From Cytobacillus oceanisediminis (GTDB taxonomy: Bacteria > Bacillota > Bacilli > Bacillales > Cytobacillaceae), in the NCBI RefSeq assembly GCF_022811925.1, contig NZ_CP065511.1, positions 2,349,501 through 2,413,500 of the forward strand: a DNA stretch of 64,000 bases, given 5' to 3'. Shown here piece after piece: positions 28,601 to 36,905 of the stretch. Both the position numbers and the translations under genes were made by a program. The first letter of the stretch is position 1, and every line of letters begins with the position of its first letter. A model generated the notes under the pieces. It saw nothing but the letters and a program-made list of their open reading frames with translations, had not been told where the DNA came from and made no database searches.

Positions 28601-29878
28601 ACAGATAAAACAGTTGATCTATTGCAATCAAAAGGAAAGAATTTCACCCAAAAAACCAATACTGCTGCATATTATGAAAATGGCAGTCCGTTTATTAGCG
28701 GATTTTTAAAGCTGGATGACAATGGCGCAACTAAATTCGGTGTACTGCCGGAAGAATACGAATCCGCTCCGTACCAGTTAAGGCTATTTCCATGGGATAT
28801 GGCGACAGCCGCAAACATGTTTTCAGGTCCTCAGTATGTATTCATGAAGGAAGGCACCGAACATGCGACCAGCCGATTTGATAAGAGCAGTGTAAAGCTG
28901 AATGATGAGATTACCATGACACTTGATTTAAATAATGTGAAGAAATTTATTTCAGGTTCATTTGAGGTGCAGCCTTTCCTCAATTTCTTTGAATTCCAGG
29001 AAGTTAAGGTGAATGCAAAGCTTCAAAAATTTGCTGATGAAGAAGGAATTTCTATTGAATTGGATAAACCTGTTGTTACCCAATCAGGAGTAAAGGTCGG
29101 AGCATCGCTTTCAAAAGCTGATTTCGAGGGCATCAGCGGGGATATGCCATTCCTTGATGTCACCTTTAAGGTCACAGATGATACAAATTATGCGAGATAC
29201 TCTTCTATTGGTTTAAAGGAGTTATCTTATAAAAAACAGGGAGAAAGTGGAGAAAAGAAAATTCCGGCATATAGCTTGAACCATTTTGAATTCAATTCCT
29301 CACATTCAAGAATAACCGGTAATATAGCACCGGAAGCTTTCTTAACCTCCGGAGGCTGGATTGATAACAAATACGATTTTACCAAGCTTAAGGCAAAGGT
29401 CTTCGCCAAAGCTGCAAATGGAAAGATATATGAGGGAACAATGGACAGCAAGGGCCTCTTTGAAGTGATTGTACCAGCAGATAAAAAAGCTTATACCATC
29501 TACGTCGAGGTGCCTGGCCATATGGCTGAATATAAGAATGTAATGGCAAGCATCGAAAAAGAGGGAGAGCAGCAAGGCCTGTATGTGAGAATTAACCCTG
29601 AAGATAACCTTGCAGGGGATGTTACCCAGGATCAGATTGTTGATATCCGGGATCTGAAAGAAGCTGTTGATCATTATGGCAAGAAAGCCCCTGAAAACCC
29701 GCATCTCGATATTAACCAGGATGGGGTGGTCGATGAAACAGATGTCAGATGGATTGAAAAGAATTTCTTGACGAAAGGCTCATTAGCAGGAAAAGGAAAT
29801 CAGCCGGAAGAAACAATCGGGAAAAAAGGCCTTGCGGATTTCCTGAAAATGATTGGATTGGAGCCAAAAGAAAAATAA
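25694..29878 (+). CDS. Secreted subtilisin-like serine protease with PA, cohesin-like and dockerin modules
   Basis: 1394 residues with a Sec signal peptide (about 1-29, ending VLAQ), an I9-type propeptide (about 70-175) and an S8 catalytic domain. Asp222 (VLDTGID), His293 (SHGTHVSG) and Ser610 (NGTSMATP) form the triad, with Asn389 as oxyanion residue. A PA domain (about 440-545) interrupts the catalytic domain, as in Vpr-type proteases. Beyond it come an Fn3-like stretch, a cohesin-like domain (about 1065-1165), a carboxypeptidase-regulatory-like domain, and a dockerin-like pair near 1309-1360 (LDINQDGVVDETDV). It degrades proteins outside the cell. GGAGG precedes the ATG; a regulator gene follows. 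Confidence 0.9.
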   Translation: MKSRNNLLKGALAASLLFTASIPFNVLAQKPEITVDEAEKILSGLSKEQRDALEQLEIGPGFVISPEVNTTTPELVEVIVEFNQAPAKVEVKKEALKNKKLSLSSAKEKVEKSHSEFKAHVGKLKAKKSSSLYDASKIEVKREYKNAFNGVSMTLPGIAVEELLQSGAVKRIWSNAQVQLDLPSAEQSKMKPKMADSIPQIGVDKLHDEGVTGKGIKVGVLDTGIDYTHPDLTDSYKGYRAENGQDPKAVDPASVKGWDFINNDADPMEATYDEWKAANRPEYLNGSAYYTSHGTHVSGTIAAQKDNAVDYAVKGVAPDVDLFAYRVLGPYGSGTTDGVLAGIDKAVEDGMDVINLSLGASVNDPLYPTSVAINNAMLSGVVSVVAAGNAGPTEKTLGSPGTSAFGITVGASDAAISIPAFKASAGDKIFESMKLLAKNFSDDLKILEGKSYPVVFTGLGKPGDFTGKELAGRIALIERGELTFEEKVKNAKNAGAAAVIIFNNTEGEIPAYIGENTKYIPTFQLTKADGDYLKGNPDASLTFDQLAEVKTEGDSLADFSSRGPVNSNYDIKPDLVAPGVSIFSTYPEFMNHPEEGHDYSSAYARLNGTSMATPHIAGVAALMLQQNPDMDPFTVKTALMNTSDDLKSDYSVYEVGAGRVDAYQAVHSDISFKVMDQTDHIENGEYIQVDEITGSISYGSHYLDNADIEDSRSIQVANNSKQDQSFRVEVEYHAAREGVQDGIKNEIKVTTPESLTIGAGKTEQIKAGIVIPKSAEIGRYEGYIHVVNQANPNDRYQIPFAIRVTDKGIAYAEPLSPSVTTDTPFHQYYAPGSHFVFKFKSPMETFDLIVKDANTGKAVGLVGSYDGSQAVPDKEYLIFFGHRGLVYPFTGNKKQPIADYIHKLPEGDYVLDLISRDSEGKSYHYESVGIVDNTPPEVDLDIEPGVIEINDGMLTDEDGHHALWVHGNVTDKTVDLLQSKGKNFTQKTNTAAYYENGSPFISGFLKLDDNGATKFGVLPEEYESAPYQLRLFPWDMATAANMFSGPQYVFMKEGTEHATSRFDKSSVKLNDEITMTLDLNNVKKFISGSFEVQPFLNFFEFQEVKVNAKLQKFADEEGISIELDKPVVTQSGVKVGASLSKADFEGISGDMPFLDVTFKVTDDTNYARYSSIGLKELSYKKQGESGEKKIPAYSLNHFEFNSSHSRITGNIAPEAFLTSGGWIDNKYDFTKLKAKVFAKAANGKIYEGTMDSKGLFEVIVPADKKAYTIYVEVPGHMAEYKNVMASIEKEGEQQGLYVRINPEDNLAGDVTQDQIVDIRDLKEAVDHYGKKAPENPHLDINQDGVVDETDVRWIEKNFLTKGSLAGKGNQPEETIGKKGLADFLKMIGLEPKEK

Positions 29879-29889
29879 GAATTGCACAG

Positions 29890-29926
29890 AAGGCGGGAGA
29901 CACGTTCTCCTGCCTGTTTCTATTAA
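29890..29926 (+). terminator. Terminator after the protease gene
   Basis: AGGCGGGAGA and TCTCCTGCCT pair around CACGT, then TGTTTCTATT. Confidence 0.65.
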
Positions 29927-29929
29927 CCT

Positions 29930-29956
29930 ATAGTAAATCACTGGTGATTTCACTAT
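29930..29956. promoter_or_regulatory. Palindromic operator before the HTH-TPR regulator
   Basis: AAATCAC-TG-GTGATTT is a perfect 7+7 palindrome extended on both sides by ATAGT and ACTAT. It overlaps a TATAAT-like element just upstream of the regulator, suggesting autoregulation and possibly read-across to the protease. Confidence 0.55.
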
Positions 29957-29987
29957 AATAATAGAAACTTTAATACCGAGGTGCAGC

Positions 29988-31235
29988 ATGATCATTGGGA
30001 AAATAATTAAGTTTTACAGGGAAAGAGAAGGTCTAACTCAGGGTCAGCTGGGGGAAGGGATTTGTTCGGTAACCCATTTGAGTAAAATTGAACGGGGAAT
30101 TACCGAATACTCCGGAGAAATAACACATCTTCTGGCCAGGAGGCTCGGCATTAAGCCCGAAGAGGAAATACTTCGATATCATCAGCTTGCAAAGAGGCTG
30201 AATGAATGGCATGAGAGCATGATCATGCAGCGAATACAGGAATCTGAACAGATAAAAAAGGAACTGCAGGTTGAAAAACTGATTCATATGCCGGATTTTC
30301 AGACTCTATATGGCCTGCTTTCAGCCAGGTACTATTTATCTGTGAGTGATTTGGAGTCAGCATCAAAGTTGATTTCGGATCTTAATAAAACTTCCGCTGC
30401 CTTTTCACCTCATGATGCGAATCTGTTAAAGCATATTCAGGGCATCTATTATTTTCTTACAGGTCAATACCGTGACTGTATCAGCTGTTTAGCTTCCATT
30501 GACAGAGATCAGTATAATTATGAAGAATACTATTACCATTTAGCGATTGCTTACCATTCCATCCATTCAAATATCACAGCCTATTATTATGGCAAAAAGG
30601 CTCTTCAATATTTTCAAAGAACCTTAAACATCCTCCGCATTATCGACACAGAAATGCTGCTGATTGTTCAGCTAAATGCCAAGGAACTTCATGATTTTAA
30701 TGAAACAAAGGAAAAATATGAACAGTTAATTAAGCTATGTGATGCGTGTAATTCAGGTGACCGAAAATCCAAGCTTTATCATAATCTGGCATTTGAATAT
30801 TTTCGCCGAAAGAAATACAGGGAATCAGCAGGCCTTTATGAAGAAGCACTGAAGCTAACGGCCGAAAATGCTCCTCACTATTTAACTGCTTTAGATGGAT
30901 ACATCCATACCTGTTATAAAGGAAAGCTTCAGGCCGGCAGTGCGCTAATAAAATTAGCTGAAGAAGGCATGGAGAGTGCAAAAGCAGCTGATTCTTATAC
31001 CTGGATTTATTTTCAGCTTCATCTCCATCTATTGAAAAATGAAGAACAGCAATACTATCAATTTATTGAGGAAACAGCCTTGCCGTACTTTAAAAAAATT
31101 GGCTATGGCATTTTAATCGACCATTATGAGAAAAAGCTTTTCCACTTTTATTCAGAAAAAGGGGAGGCTCAAAAAGCGATTGAGCTCGCACGTTCTTTTA
31201 TACATAAACAGAAAAGCTATTATGATCACGAGTAG
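29988..31235 (+). CDS. XRE-type HTH regulator with TPR repeats (NprR/PlcR-like, RRNPP group)
   Basis: 415 residues. Residues about 1-65 are an XRE helix-turn-helix (GKIIKFYREREGLTQGQLGEGICSVTHLSKIERG). The rest is a string of helical TPR hairpins (for example YHNLAFEYFRRKKYRESAGLYEEALKL). Size and layout match NprR (about 420 aa), the peptide-responsive activator of extracellular protease genes in Bacillus. It lies directly after a giant secreted protease. No clear signal-peptide gene follows, because the stop is met at once by a terminator, so it may use a peptide from elsewhere or none. Confidence 0.82.
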   Translation: MIIGKIIKFYREREGLTQGQLGEGICSVTHLSKIERGITEYSGEITHLLARRLGIKPEEEILRYHQLAKRLNEWHESMIMQRIQESEQIKKELQVEKLIHMPDFQTLYGLLSARYYLSVSDLESASKLISDLNKTSAAFSPHDANLLKHIQGIYYFLTGQYRDCISCLASIDRDQYNYEEYYYHLAIAYHSIHSNITAYYYGKKALQYFQRTLNILRIIDTEMLLIVQLNAKELHDFNETKEKYEQLIKLCDACNSGDRKSKLYHNLAFEYFRRKKYRESAGLYEEALKLTAENAPHYLTALDGYIHTCYKGKLQAGSALIKLAEEGMESAKAADSYTWIYFQLHLHLLKNEEQQYYQFIEETALPYFKKIGYGILIDHYEKKLFHFYSEKGEAQKAIELARSFIHKQKSYYDHE

Positions 31236-31250
31236 ACTTTTTTCGAGCTG

Positions 31251-31288
31251 AAAAAAATGAGACTGCATTGTTATGCTGTCTCATTTTT
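31251..31288. terminator. Bidirectional terminator
   Basis: AAAAATGAGACTGCA and TGCTGTCTCATTTTT pair between the converging regulator (+) and DMT transporter (-). Confidence 0.8.
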
Positions 31289-32221
31289 CATTGACTGTTT
31301 ATGCATCCTTCTCTGAAACATTTTCGCATTTGTTCCTATATAAACACCAGTCAAAACAAATGCTGCCCCTATTCCATGAGCCATGGTGAACGTTTCACCC
31401 AAAAAGACCGTAGCCATGATAACGGCAGATACAGGCATCACATTAATAAAAATGGAGGCCTTGGCCGCACCGACCTCTTTAATTCCGTTGTAATACATCA
31501 CAAATGAAACCACGGTAACAAAAATGCTCATATGGGCAATCGCAGCCCATGTCGTAATGCTGGCTTGCTGGATATCCATCCACGATGTTTCAGCCGAAGC
31601 GAATGGCAATAGAAACAAGGTTCCATAGGCAACTGCATAAGTAGTGGATTCCACTGAGCTGAATTTTTTCAAAACCACTTTCCCTACAACACTATAGATG
31701 GCCCAGCTGACCACAGCTCCTAGCAATACGAAGTCAATGGGTTCAAATCCATATTGGAAAAGAGTGAGCAAATGGCCATCTGTAATAATAAACACTACAC
31801 CTGTCAAAGCAACGGCCATTCCAATGATATGATTTTTTGTGATTTTTTCTTTTAGGAATAATCCTGATAAAAGGACGATCAGCACCGGGTTTGAAGCAAT
31901 AAATAATGAGCTTTTAATCACTGGCGCATGCTTTGTGGCCAGGAAAAAACAAATATTATACAGGGCAATTCCGGTCAGGCCCAAAAGTGCAAACAATCCA
32001 TGATCCCTTAAATTCGGTCGTTTCCGGTCTTTCTCCATGATCCGCATGAGCGGAAAAAGCAGGATGGCAGCTCCCAAAAACCGCAAAAAAGCAACTGTTG
32101 CAGGTTCAAAGCTTTGAACAGCAAACTTGCCGGCAATAAAAGCGCTGCCCCATATAGCAGTAGCCAAAGTCAGCATTCCATATATAAGCCATAATCTCTT
32201 TTTCAAACAACTCGCCTTCAT
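31271..32221 (-). CDS. DMT/EamA-family transporter
   Basis: About 316 residues with ten hydrophobic helices in two EamA repeats: ATAIWGSAFIAGKFAVQ at the start and VGAAKASIFINVMPVSAVIMATVFLGE in the second half. Such proteins usually export metabolites or drugs. ATG 32221 has no ribosome site; an in-frame TTG at 32206 follows GAAGGCGAG and may be the true start, which would place KKRLW at the N-terminus as is usual. Substrate unknown. A 310-base AT-rich gap with no other feature separates it from the next, divergent gene. Confidence 0.82.
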   Translation of the reverse strand: MKASCLKKRLWLIYGMLTLATAIWGSAFIAGKFAVQSFEPATVAFLRFLGAAILLFPLMRIMEKDRKRPNLRDHGLFALLGLTGIALYNICFFLATKHAPVIKSSLFIASNPVLIVLLSGLFLKEKITKNHIIGMAVALTGVVFIITDGHLLTLFQYGFEPIDFVLLGAVVSWAIYSVVGKVVLKKFSSVESTTYAVAYGTLFLLPFASAETSWMDIQQASITTWAAIAHMSIFVTVVSFVMYYNGIKEVGAAKASIFINVMPVSAVIMATVFLGETFTMAHGIGAAFVLTGVYIGTNAKMFQRRMHKQSMKNETA

Positions 32222-32531
32222 TTCTGTAAAATTTTATAAATAGTATTATAACACCTTTTTCGAAAGGCGAAATAGTTATTTTATTATTAAAGATTTATTA
32301 ATTTTAACTTTAGGAAAAAAGGACGAGGGGAATATGTTGTTTTTTGTCATACTTTATCAATTTAAAGTGTAAAACAGTTGTTTTTTCTCAATCACTTTAC
32401 TAATATTTAAAACATAGTCTCTGAAATTAGCGGAAAATTCATTCTTTTTTCTCTGTCGAGGGACAAGCCCATCCCTTATCATTTCTTTAGAGTCCCGAAG
32501 AAAGGGGCTAAATAGAAAGGGTGAAATACAT

Positions 32532-33656
32532 ATGAAGAAAATGGCAGAGAAAATCGCATTACTGACAGCATTTCTTGTTATGCTGTTCTCCACATTTTCC
32601 TTTGCGGCAACTGTACCAGGAGGGCCATCTACAAATGGAAACACCAGTATTAACAGTATGATGTCCTACGAAGATGTAGTGAAAACACTCAACGGCATTG
32701 AACAGACAAGCAAGGGGAAAGTGGAAGTTTTTACACTCGACCGCTTCGGAAAATCAGAGCAGGGCAGAAGCATTTATGTCGCCAAGGTTGGAAACGGGGA
32801 AAAGAAAATCTGGATACAGGCTCAAATCCATGGCAATGAAAAGCTGGTTACAGAGGCAGCGCTTCAGCTGTTAAAAACTTATGCGGGCAACAATTCCAAA
32901 GAGGTACAGACTGTTCTGGAAGAGTCCACACTATACTTCATTCCAATGTACAATCCGGATGGAGCAGAAATGAATACCCGTAGTACAAAGGTTATGGAGA
33001 CAGGACAATTACTGGATTTGAATCGGGATTGGGCAGCTGAAGGTTTTAAAGCCAAAGAGTCTAAAGTCGTTTATTCTTATTGGGCAGAATTGAAACCTGA
33101 CTTTGCGATCGATTTGCATCATCAAGGATTAAAACAGGTTTATGGAACAAATGAAGCAACGTCATTTTCACTCGGTATTTCCCTGGCGCCAAATGGACCA
33201 ACACTGCCTGCATACAAAAACTACAATGATGTGACAAGGCAGATGCTGGCATATGTCTACGATGAAATGAGCGGATACGGCTATACCCATATCGACCGCT
33301 ACCAGATTGTTGATAGTGAAAAACAAGTAGGCTATGATATCGACATTAAAGGCGGGGTCGTTTCAGCTATGATGATGGGATTGAATTATAATGGTTTGAA
33401 CCCGGAAAATCACAGCCATCCAGCAGTATTTTTTGAAACAAAAGGCAATTCAAGCGATGGCAGCCTGGGGCAGAAATCGAACGGATATTTAACAAAACAA
33501 AACTTTTTAGCTTTAAAATCCTTGGTATATGGCTATGTTACAGGAGAAGTAAATGAAGTGGATCCTGAGAGTTGGAATGACATCCCGTCTTATCCTTTAG
33601 CAGGCTATTGGACAGATTATAATGGGATTGTTCCTGCGGGATCATCAGGATTTTAA
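32532..33656 (+). CDS. Secreted M14 zinc carboxypeptidase
   Basis: 374 residues with a signal peptide ending FSFAA near residue 26. The M14 zinc site is His100 and Glu103 (IHGNE) with His196 (DLHHQ). The catalytic Glu is Glu302 in FFETKG, and NPDGAEMNTR is a substrate-binding segment. It removes C-terminal residues from extracellular peptides and fits with the nearby secreted protease, although each has its own promoter. Family members often process peptides or peptidoglycan stems; the specificity is not evident here. Confidence 0.87.
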   Translation: MKKMAEKIALLTAFLVMLFSTFSFAATVPGGPSTNGNTSINSMMSYEDVVKTLNGIEQTSKGKVEVFTLDRFGKSEQGRSIYVAKVGNGEKKIWIQAQIHGNEKLVTEAALQLLKTYAGNNSKEVQTVLEESTLYFIPMYNPDGAEMNTRSTKVMETGQLLDLNRDWAAEGFKAKESKVVYSYWAELKPDFAIDLHHQGLKQVYGTNEATSFSLGISLAPNGPTLPAYKNYNDVTRQMLAYVYDEMSGYGYTHIDRYQIVDSEKQVGYDIDIKGGVVSAMMMGLNYNGLNPENHSHPAVFFETKGNSSDGSLGQKSNGYLTKQNFLALKSLVYGYVTGEVNEVDPESWNDIPSYPLAGYWTDYNGIVPAGSSGF

Positions 33657-33663
33657 GTTAATA

Positions 33664-33698
33664 AAGAAGGAGCTGGTCATGGAGCCAGCTTCTTTTTA
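33664..33698. terminator. Terminator after the carboxypeptidase gene
   Basis: AAGAAGGAGCTGG and GCCAGCTTCTTTTT pair. It overlaps the 3' end of the small minus-strand gene. Confidence 0.7.
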
Positions 33699-33845
33699 TC
33701 TGTTGTTCTTCTTCACCGCACTCTCTTCAACCATCCCTCTTACATCCTCTGCCATTTTATCAAAAGCCTGATTTACCCGATCCATCAAAACATCCTGGGA
33801 AGCGCTGTTTCGATTATCAGTTCCTTCATTAATATCCTTTTTCAT
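33696..33845 (-). CDS. Small hypothetical protein (49 aa)
   Basis: ATG 33845 is preceded on the minus strand by GGAGGTGATC, a near-perfect ribosome binding site. The 49-residue product is charged and helical (DVLMDRVNQAFDKMAEDVRG) with a polar N-terminal linker and basic end. It was found by reading the strand directly, being short for standard calling. It converges on the carboxypeptidase gene and is divergent from yyaC. Unknown function; in a spore-former it could be a minor spore-associated protein, which is only a guess. Confidence 0.65.
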   Translation of the reverse strand: MKKDINEGTDNRNSASQDVLMDRVNQAFDKMAEDVRGMVEESAVKKNNR

Positions 33846-34125
33846 TCTGATCACCTCCGTAAAAAATATTTTTTGTATTAGGAAATAAAATATTCTCCAA
33901 AAGAACCTAAAAAGGAGATGAACTAAAGCTTGGGCTTCTAGTATGATTGTAGAAAGATATTAAATTATCGGGGATATATCCCCGAAGGTCAGGGTAGGAC
34001 ATAATATATTGGTTAAAAAAATTTACAATTGCTGCATTCTTTGTATACACTAAGAATGATTATCAATTAAGCATTGAAAATATATTCGGAATAAAAATAA
34101 CGATTACCGGAGAGGAGGGACCAAG

Positions 34126-34752
34126 ATGTGGCCATTTTCATCCAGCAAACAGAACAAAAATGCCGTCGATGCAGCCAGTTATATTTCCATTAAAGAAACG
34201 ACGGAAGAAGCAAAAATCGAAAAGATGGTAACTAAGCTGGAACATATTTTTTACAGCACATCCAGGGAAATCGTTATTTTGTGCATTGGTTCTGACCGCT
34301 CAACAGGAGACTCTCTAGGGCCATTGGCAGGAAAGATTCTCAAGGAAAAAAACATTCCCTATCCAATATATGGGACCTTGCAGGAGCCTGTTCACGCATT
34401 GAATATCAAAAAGGTACTTAAAGAAATCAAAGAAACCCATGATGATCCGTTTATATTTGGCATAGATGCCTGCCTCGGAGACGAGCGGCAAATCGGCTAT
34501 ATTTTAATAAGGGAAGGGTCGTTTATTCCGGGAAATGCAGTGAATCGGGCTCTTCCGAGTGTGGGTGATTATCATTTGAAGGCGATTGTTAACACGCTGG
34601 ATCCATTATCACCTGTTCATTCCTTAAATAGCACAAGATTATATATGGTTTTAAAACTGGCTGAAATCATTGCGGAAATCATTTCACGTGTAGCGGCAAA
34701 TGACCATACTTCCAGAGGAGTGATTGAAAAAATGAATGTTCCGCAAACATGA
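34126..34752 (+). CDS. yyaC: Spore protease YyaC
   Basis: 208 residues of the YyaC family, related to the Gpr/HybD hydrogenase-maturation-peptidase fold. Conserved stretches include ILCIGSDRSTGDSLGPLAGKIL, YGTLQEPVHALNIKKVL, FGIDACLGDERQIGYI and PSVGDYHLKAIVN. In Bacilli this is a sporulation protein. GGAGAGGAGGG precedes the ATG. Upstream lies a segment TAAGAATGATTATCA (34051-34065) matching the Fur box TGATAATGATTATCA at 13 of 15 positions, unexpected for this gene. Confidence 0.9.
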   Translation: MWPFSSSKQNKNAVDAASYISIKETTEEAKIEKMVTKLEHIFYSTSREIVILCIGSDRSTGDSLGPLAGKILKEKNIPYPIYGTLQEPVHALNIKKVLKEIKETHDDPFIFGIDACLGDERQIGYILIREGSFIPGNAVNRALPSVGDYHLKAIVNTLDPLSPVHSLNSTRLYMVLKLAEIIAEIISRVAANDHTSRGVIEKMNVPQT

Positions 34753-34838
34753 ATTTGGTAAATCAGCCAAAAAATTGCTGTACCCCGATAGGTAAGTTAT
34801 AATGAGCGTAAAGATACCAAAGAGAAAGAGGGAAAGGG

Positions 34839-35513
34839 ATGGGGAATAACTGGACGGAAGATAATCTGATCTCGATACGCGAGAGGGTTTATCTGCATAT
34901 TAAGGATCTTATTTTGGACGGAGAATTTAAAGCGGGAGACCGGCTGGTGGAACGAGAACTTGCTGAGAGATTAAACATCAGCAGGACACCCATTCGTGAA
35001 GCGCTGTTCCGCCTGGAATCACAGGGGTTTGTTAAGACAGTCCCAAGAAAAGGCGTAATTGTTGCCGATATTTCCGAAAAGGAAATTATCGAAGTGTTTA
35101 CCATTTTATCATCACTTGAAGTACTGGCAGCAAAATTGGCTGTTCAAAAGCTGGATAATGAAATGGAAAGCAAATTCACTGACAGCATAAAAAAGGTCGA
35201 GGAATACCTGAACAATCCTGAAGAGGATGCTTCTGAATTACATAGGGAGCTCAATCATCTCCTATATAGCTCTGCCAAAAATGTGAAGCTTTATGAGATG
35301 CTGAGCGGATTATCCGATTACATTCGCGCATTTGCCAAAATAGGGCATAAAAACCCGGGCAGGGCAAAGCAGTCAATGGAGGAGCATTTAAAAATCATGG
35401 AAGCCATCGTCAATAAAGAAATGGAAATGGCTGAATATCTGACGAAAATACATATTGAGAACTCCAAAAAAGCATATATTGAAGCGGTGCAGCAAAGTGA
35501 AAAGAAAAATTAA
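34839..35513 (+). CDS. GntR-family regulator, FCD subgroup (copy 1)
   Basis: 224 residues. An N-terminal winged helix (DRLVERELAERLNISRTPIREALFRLESQGFVKTVPRKG) is followed by an all-helical FCD effector domain. The effector domain has a metal-binding-type His in EEHLKIMEA and a final IHIENSKKAY helix. It is a close paralogue of the regulator at 47.2 kb; the DNA-binding half is nearly identical. FCD regulators often bind TNGTATACNA-like palindromes, which recur between here and 48 kb. This gene lacks such a box itself. It converges on the aspartate-dehydrogenase-like gene. Confidence 0.87.
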   Translation: MGNNWTEDNLISIRERVYLHIKDLILDGEFKAGDRLVERELAERLNISRTPIREALFRLESQGFVKTVPRKGVIVADISEKEIIEVFTILSSLEVLAAKLAVQKLDNEMESKFTDSIKKVEEYLNNPEEDASELHRELNHLLYSSAKNVKLYEMLSGLSDYIRAFAKIGHKNPGRAKQSMEEHLKIMEAIVNKEMEMAEYLTKIHIENSKKAYIEAVQQSEKKN

Positions 35514-35545
35514 GAAAGAGCAGAAGCCCTTTCTTAATTTTTTTA
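35505..35545. terminator. Bidirectional terminator
   Basis: AAAAATTAAGAAAG and CTTTCTTAATTTTTTT pair across the stop region of GntR copy 1, facing the converging dehydrogenase gene. Confidence 0.75.
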
Positions 35546-36349
35546 CACTCCAATCACAATTGGCGAAGTTAAATTTTTTAAAACCTTGGCCACACTCATG
35601 GCGACAATCGGACTGGATTTTGGATTTTCCTCATAAGGAACATTCGAAACGGATATCTCCACTTCGCCAAAATAACCCTTTGCCTTAATGGTATGTGTGT
35701 TCGATTGGATAGTTGGATCAGCATACACTTTTACATTTGTATCTTCAAAGCCGATTCCTGCAAGGCTGAGGGCTGCTGATACATTCACGCTCTGCGGAAA
35801 AAGCTTTGATGACTCCCGTGCATTCCCTTCATAAATACAAAATGGTTCAGTCAGCGTATGTAAATCCACTTTTTCTTCCGCTATCGTACCTTTCCAGCTG
35901 CGGGGATGCTTTCTTGTGATTAAGGTAATATCTTCAATTTCTCCCAATGCACCTGCTGCAATCCGGTCCAGGCCGGCGATAGCTGCAGAGGGGATAAAAA
36001 TCTGCCGGTTCTGCTGCTTGGCCGCAGTCTGCAGTTGTTCATAAAAACCGTTTTCTCCCAATGCTCCAACGGAAAGCACCACAAGATGGCTTCCATTTGC
36101 CAGCACTTTCTCCCCGAACATATGTAAAGCCTGATGACCCGCTGCCTCTATGATAATATCTAAATCCCCATTAAAAAATTCTGTTTCATCTGACGTAAGA
36201 GCAAATGTTTGTTTGTCAGCATGATCTGCACTCTTTTTTCTTCTAACCAGCACAGACTTTAACTCGACGTCGCCGGCATGGCCGGCTTCAATTAATTCTG
36301 CAATAGTTTTCCCCAGCGTTCCATAACCGATGATTCCAGCTTTAAGCAT
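35543..36349 (-). CDS. Aspartate dehydrogenase-like NAD(P)-dependent oxidoreductase
   Basis: 268 residues from ATG 36349, with AAGGAGT 7 bases upstream; the GTG at 36358 overlaps that site. The N-terminal Rossmann motif is KAGIIGYGTLGKTIAELIEAG. The aspartate-dehydrogenase domain is shown by IIIEAAGHQAL, IPSAAIAGLDRI and SVNVSAALSLAGIGFEDTNVKVYADP. Family members (NadX, AspDH) interconvert L-aspartate and iminoaspartate/oxaloacetate. Far from any nad genes and within a GntR-flanked island, it may act on a different amino or imino acid. A GTATAC-type operator lies about 50 bases upstream. Confidence 0.85.
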   Translation of the reverse strand: MLKAGIIGYGTLGKTIAELIEAGHAGDVELKSVLVRRKKSADHADKQTFALTSDETEFFNGDLDIIIEAAGHQALHMFGEKVLANGSHLVVLSVGALGENGFYEQLQTAAKQQNRQIFIPSAAIAGLDRIAAGALGEIEDITLITRKHPRSWKGTIAEEKVDLHTLTEPFCIYEGNARESSKLFPQSVNVSAALSLAGIGFEDTNVKVYADPTIQSNTHTIKAKGYFGEVEISVSNVPYEENPKSSPIVAMSVAKVLKNLTSPIVIGV

Positions 36350-36396
36350 ATTTATCACTCCTTCATGGGATCACCCCTAAAAATAGGAATCTTTAT

Positions 36397-36416
36397 TTTG
36401 GTATACGATATACTTT
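36397..36416 (-). promoter_or_regulatory. GTATAC operator 1, before the aspartate-dehydrogenase-like gene
   Basis: TTTGGTATACGATATAC: the core GGTATAC is followed by a second half-site GATATAC. One of eleven such intergenic boxes in the island. Confidence 0.55.
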
Positions 36417-36535
36417 GTGCAATTTTATTCTAGATTTTAACTTAAATCCATTAATAGAGCAATATATTTTATAGAAAATATTAAAACATCTAAATTTTCA
36501 AAATTATTTGCACAATCCTCTTTTTTAGTGTTATT

Positions 36536-36547
36536 ATAGTATACAAG
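36536..36547. promoter_or_regulatory. GTATAC operator 2
   Basis: ATAGTATACAAG lies in the divergent region between the dehydrogenase and carrier genes. Just downstream, AAAGGGAGGTGG at 36563 resembles a ribosome site but only a 7-12 codon frame follows. The segment 36560-36720 is otherwise unexplained. Confidence 0.45.
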
Positions 36548-36722
36548 TTAAAAATAGTGAAAAAGGGAGGTGGTCAAAATTCTCATGTACCAGAGGAAGA
36601 GAGGCTGATCTTTCGGTAAGAACTTCTGAGGGAGCATAAGGAAATAGTATAGTATGATTCGGATGGCGTACACGCAGATAACAAACACATCGGAGATTAT
36701 CGCTTTTTTGTTTTTTGCTTAA

Positions 36723-36736
36723 TTTGGTATACAATC
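36723..36736 (+). promoter_or_regulatory. GTATAC operator 3, before the first carrier gene
   Basis: TTTGGTATACAATC is a close match to the common box TTTGGTATACAAA, 170 bases upstream of the carrier start. Confidence 0.55.
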
Positions 36737-36905
36737 CACCAAATGCAGTATGCTTTTTTGGAAAATGTTTCAAAACCTCCTGAATAAGCCAAGTGTTGAG
36801 GTAATACATAGTCAGCCGTAGAAAAACAGATCATGCCTCCTGCAATCTGTCTTTTGCAATCTATTTATAAAGAGATTTTTTTATAATGAAAACGGAGGGG
36901 AATAT

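Noticed and set aside
31260..31317. A 19-codon frame just after the NprR-like regulator as a signalling-peptide gene
   Set aside because: It begins inside the terminator hairpin, lacks a ribosome site and has no secretion-signal plus cleavage pattern.
34043..34048. GTATAC upstream of yyaC as a further member of the GntR regulon
   Set aside because: Only one flank (TTTGTATAC) fits and the gene is a sporulation gene outside the island; a chance hit is likely. Further GTATAC cores at 3154, 16682, 38762 and 44615 lie inside coding sequence.
36534..36809. 91-codon minus-strand frame in the divergent region before the first carrier
   Set aside because: No ribosome site, odd composition, and it covers two operator boxes; more likely regulatory DNA.
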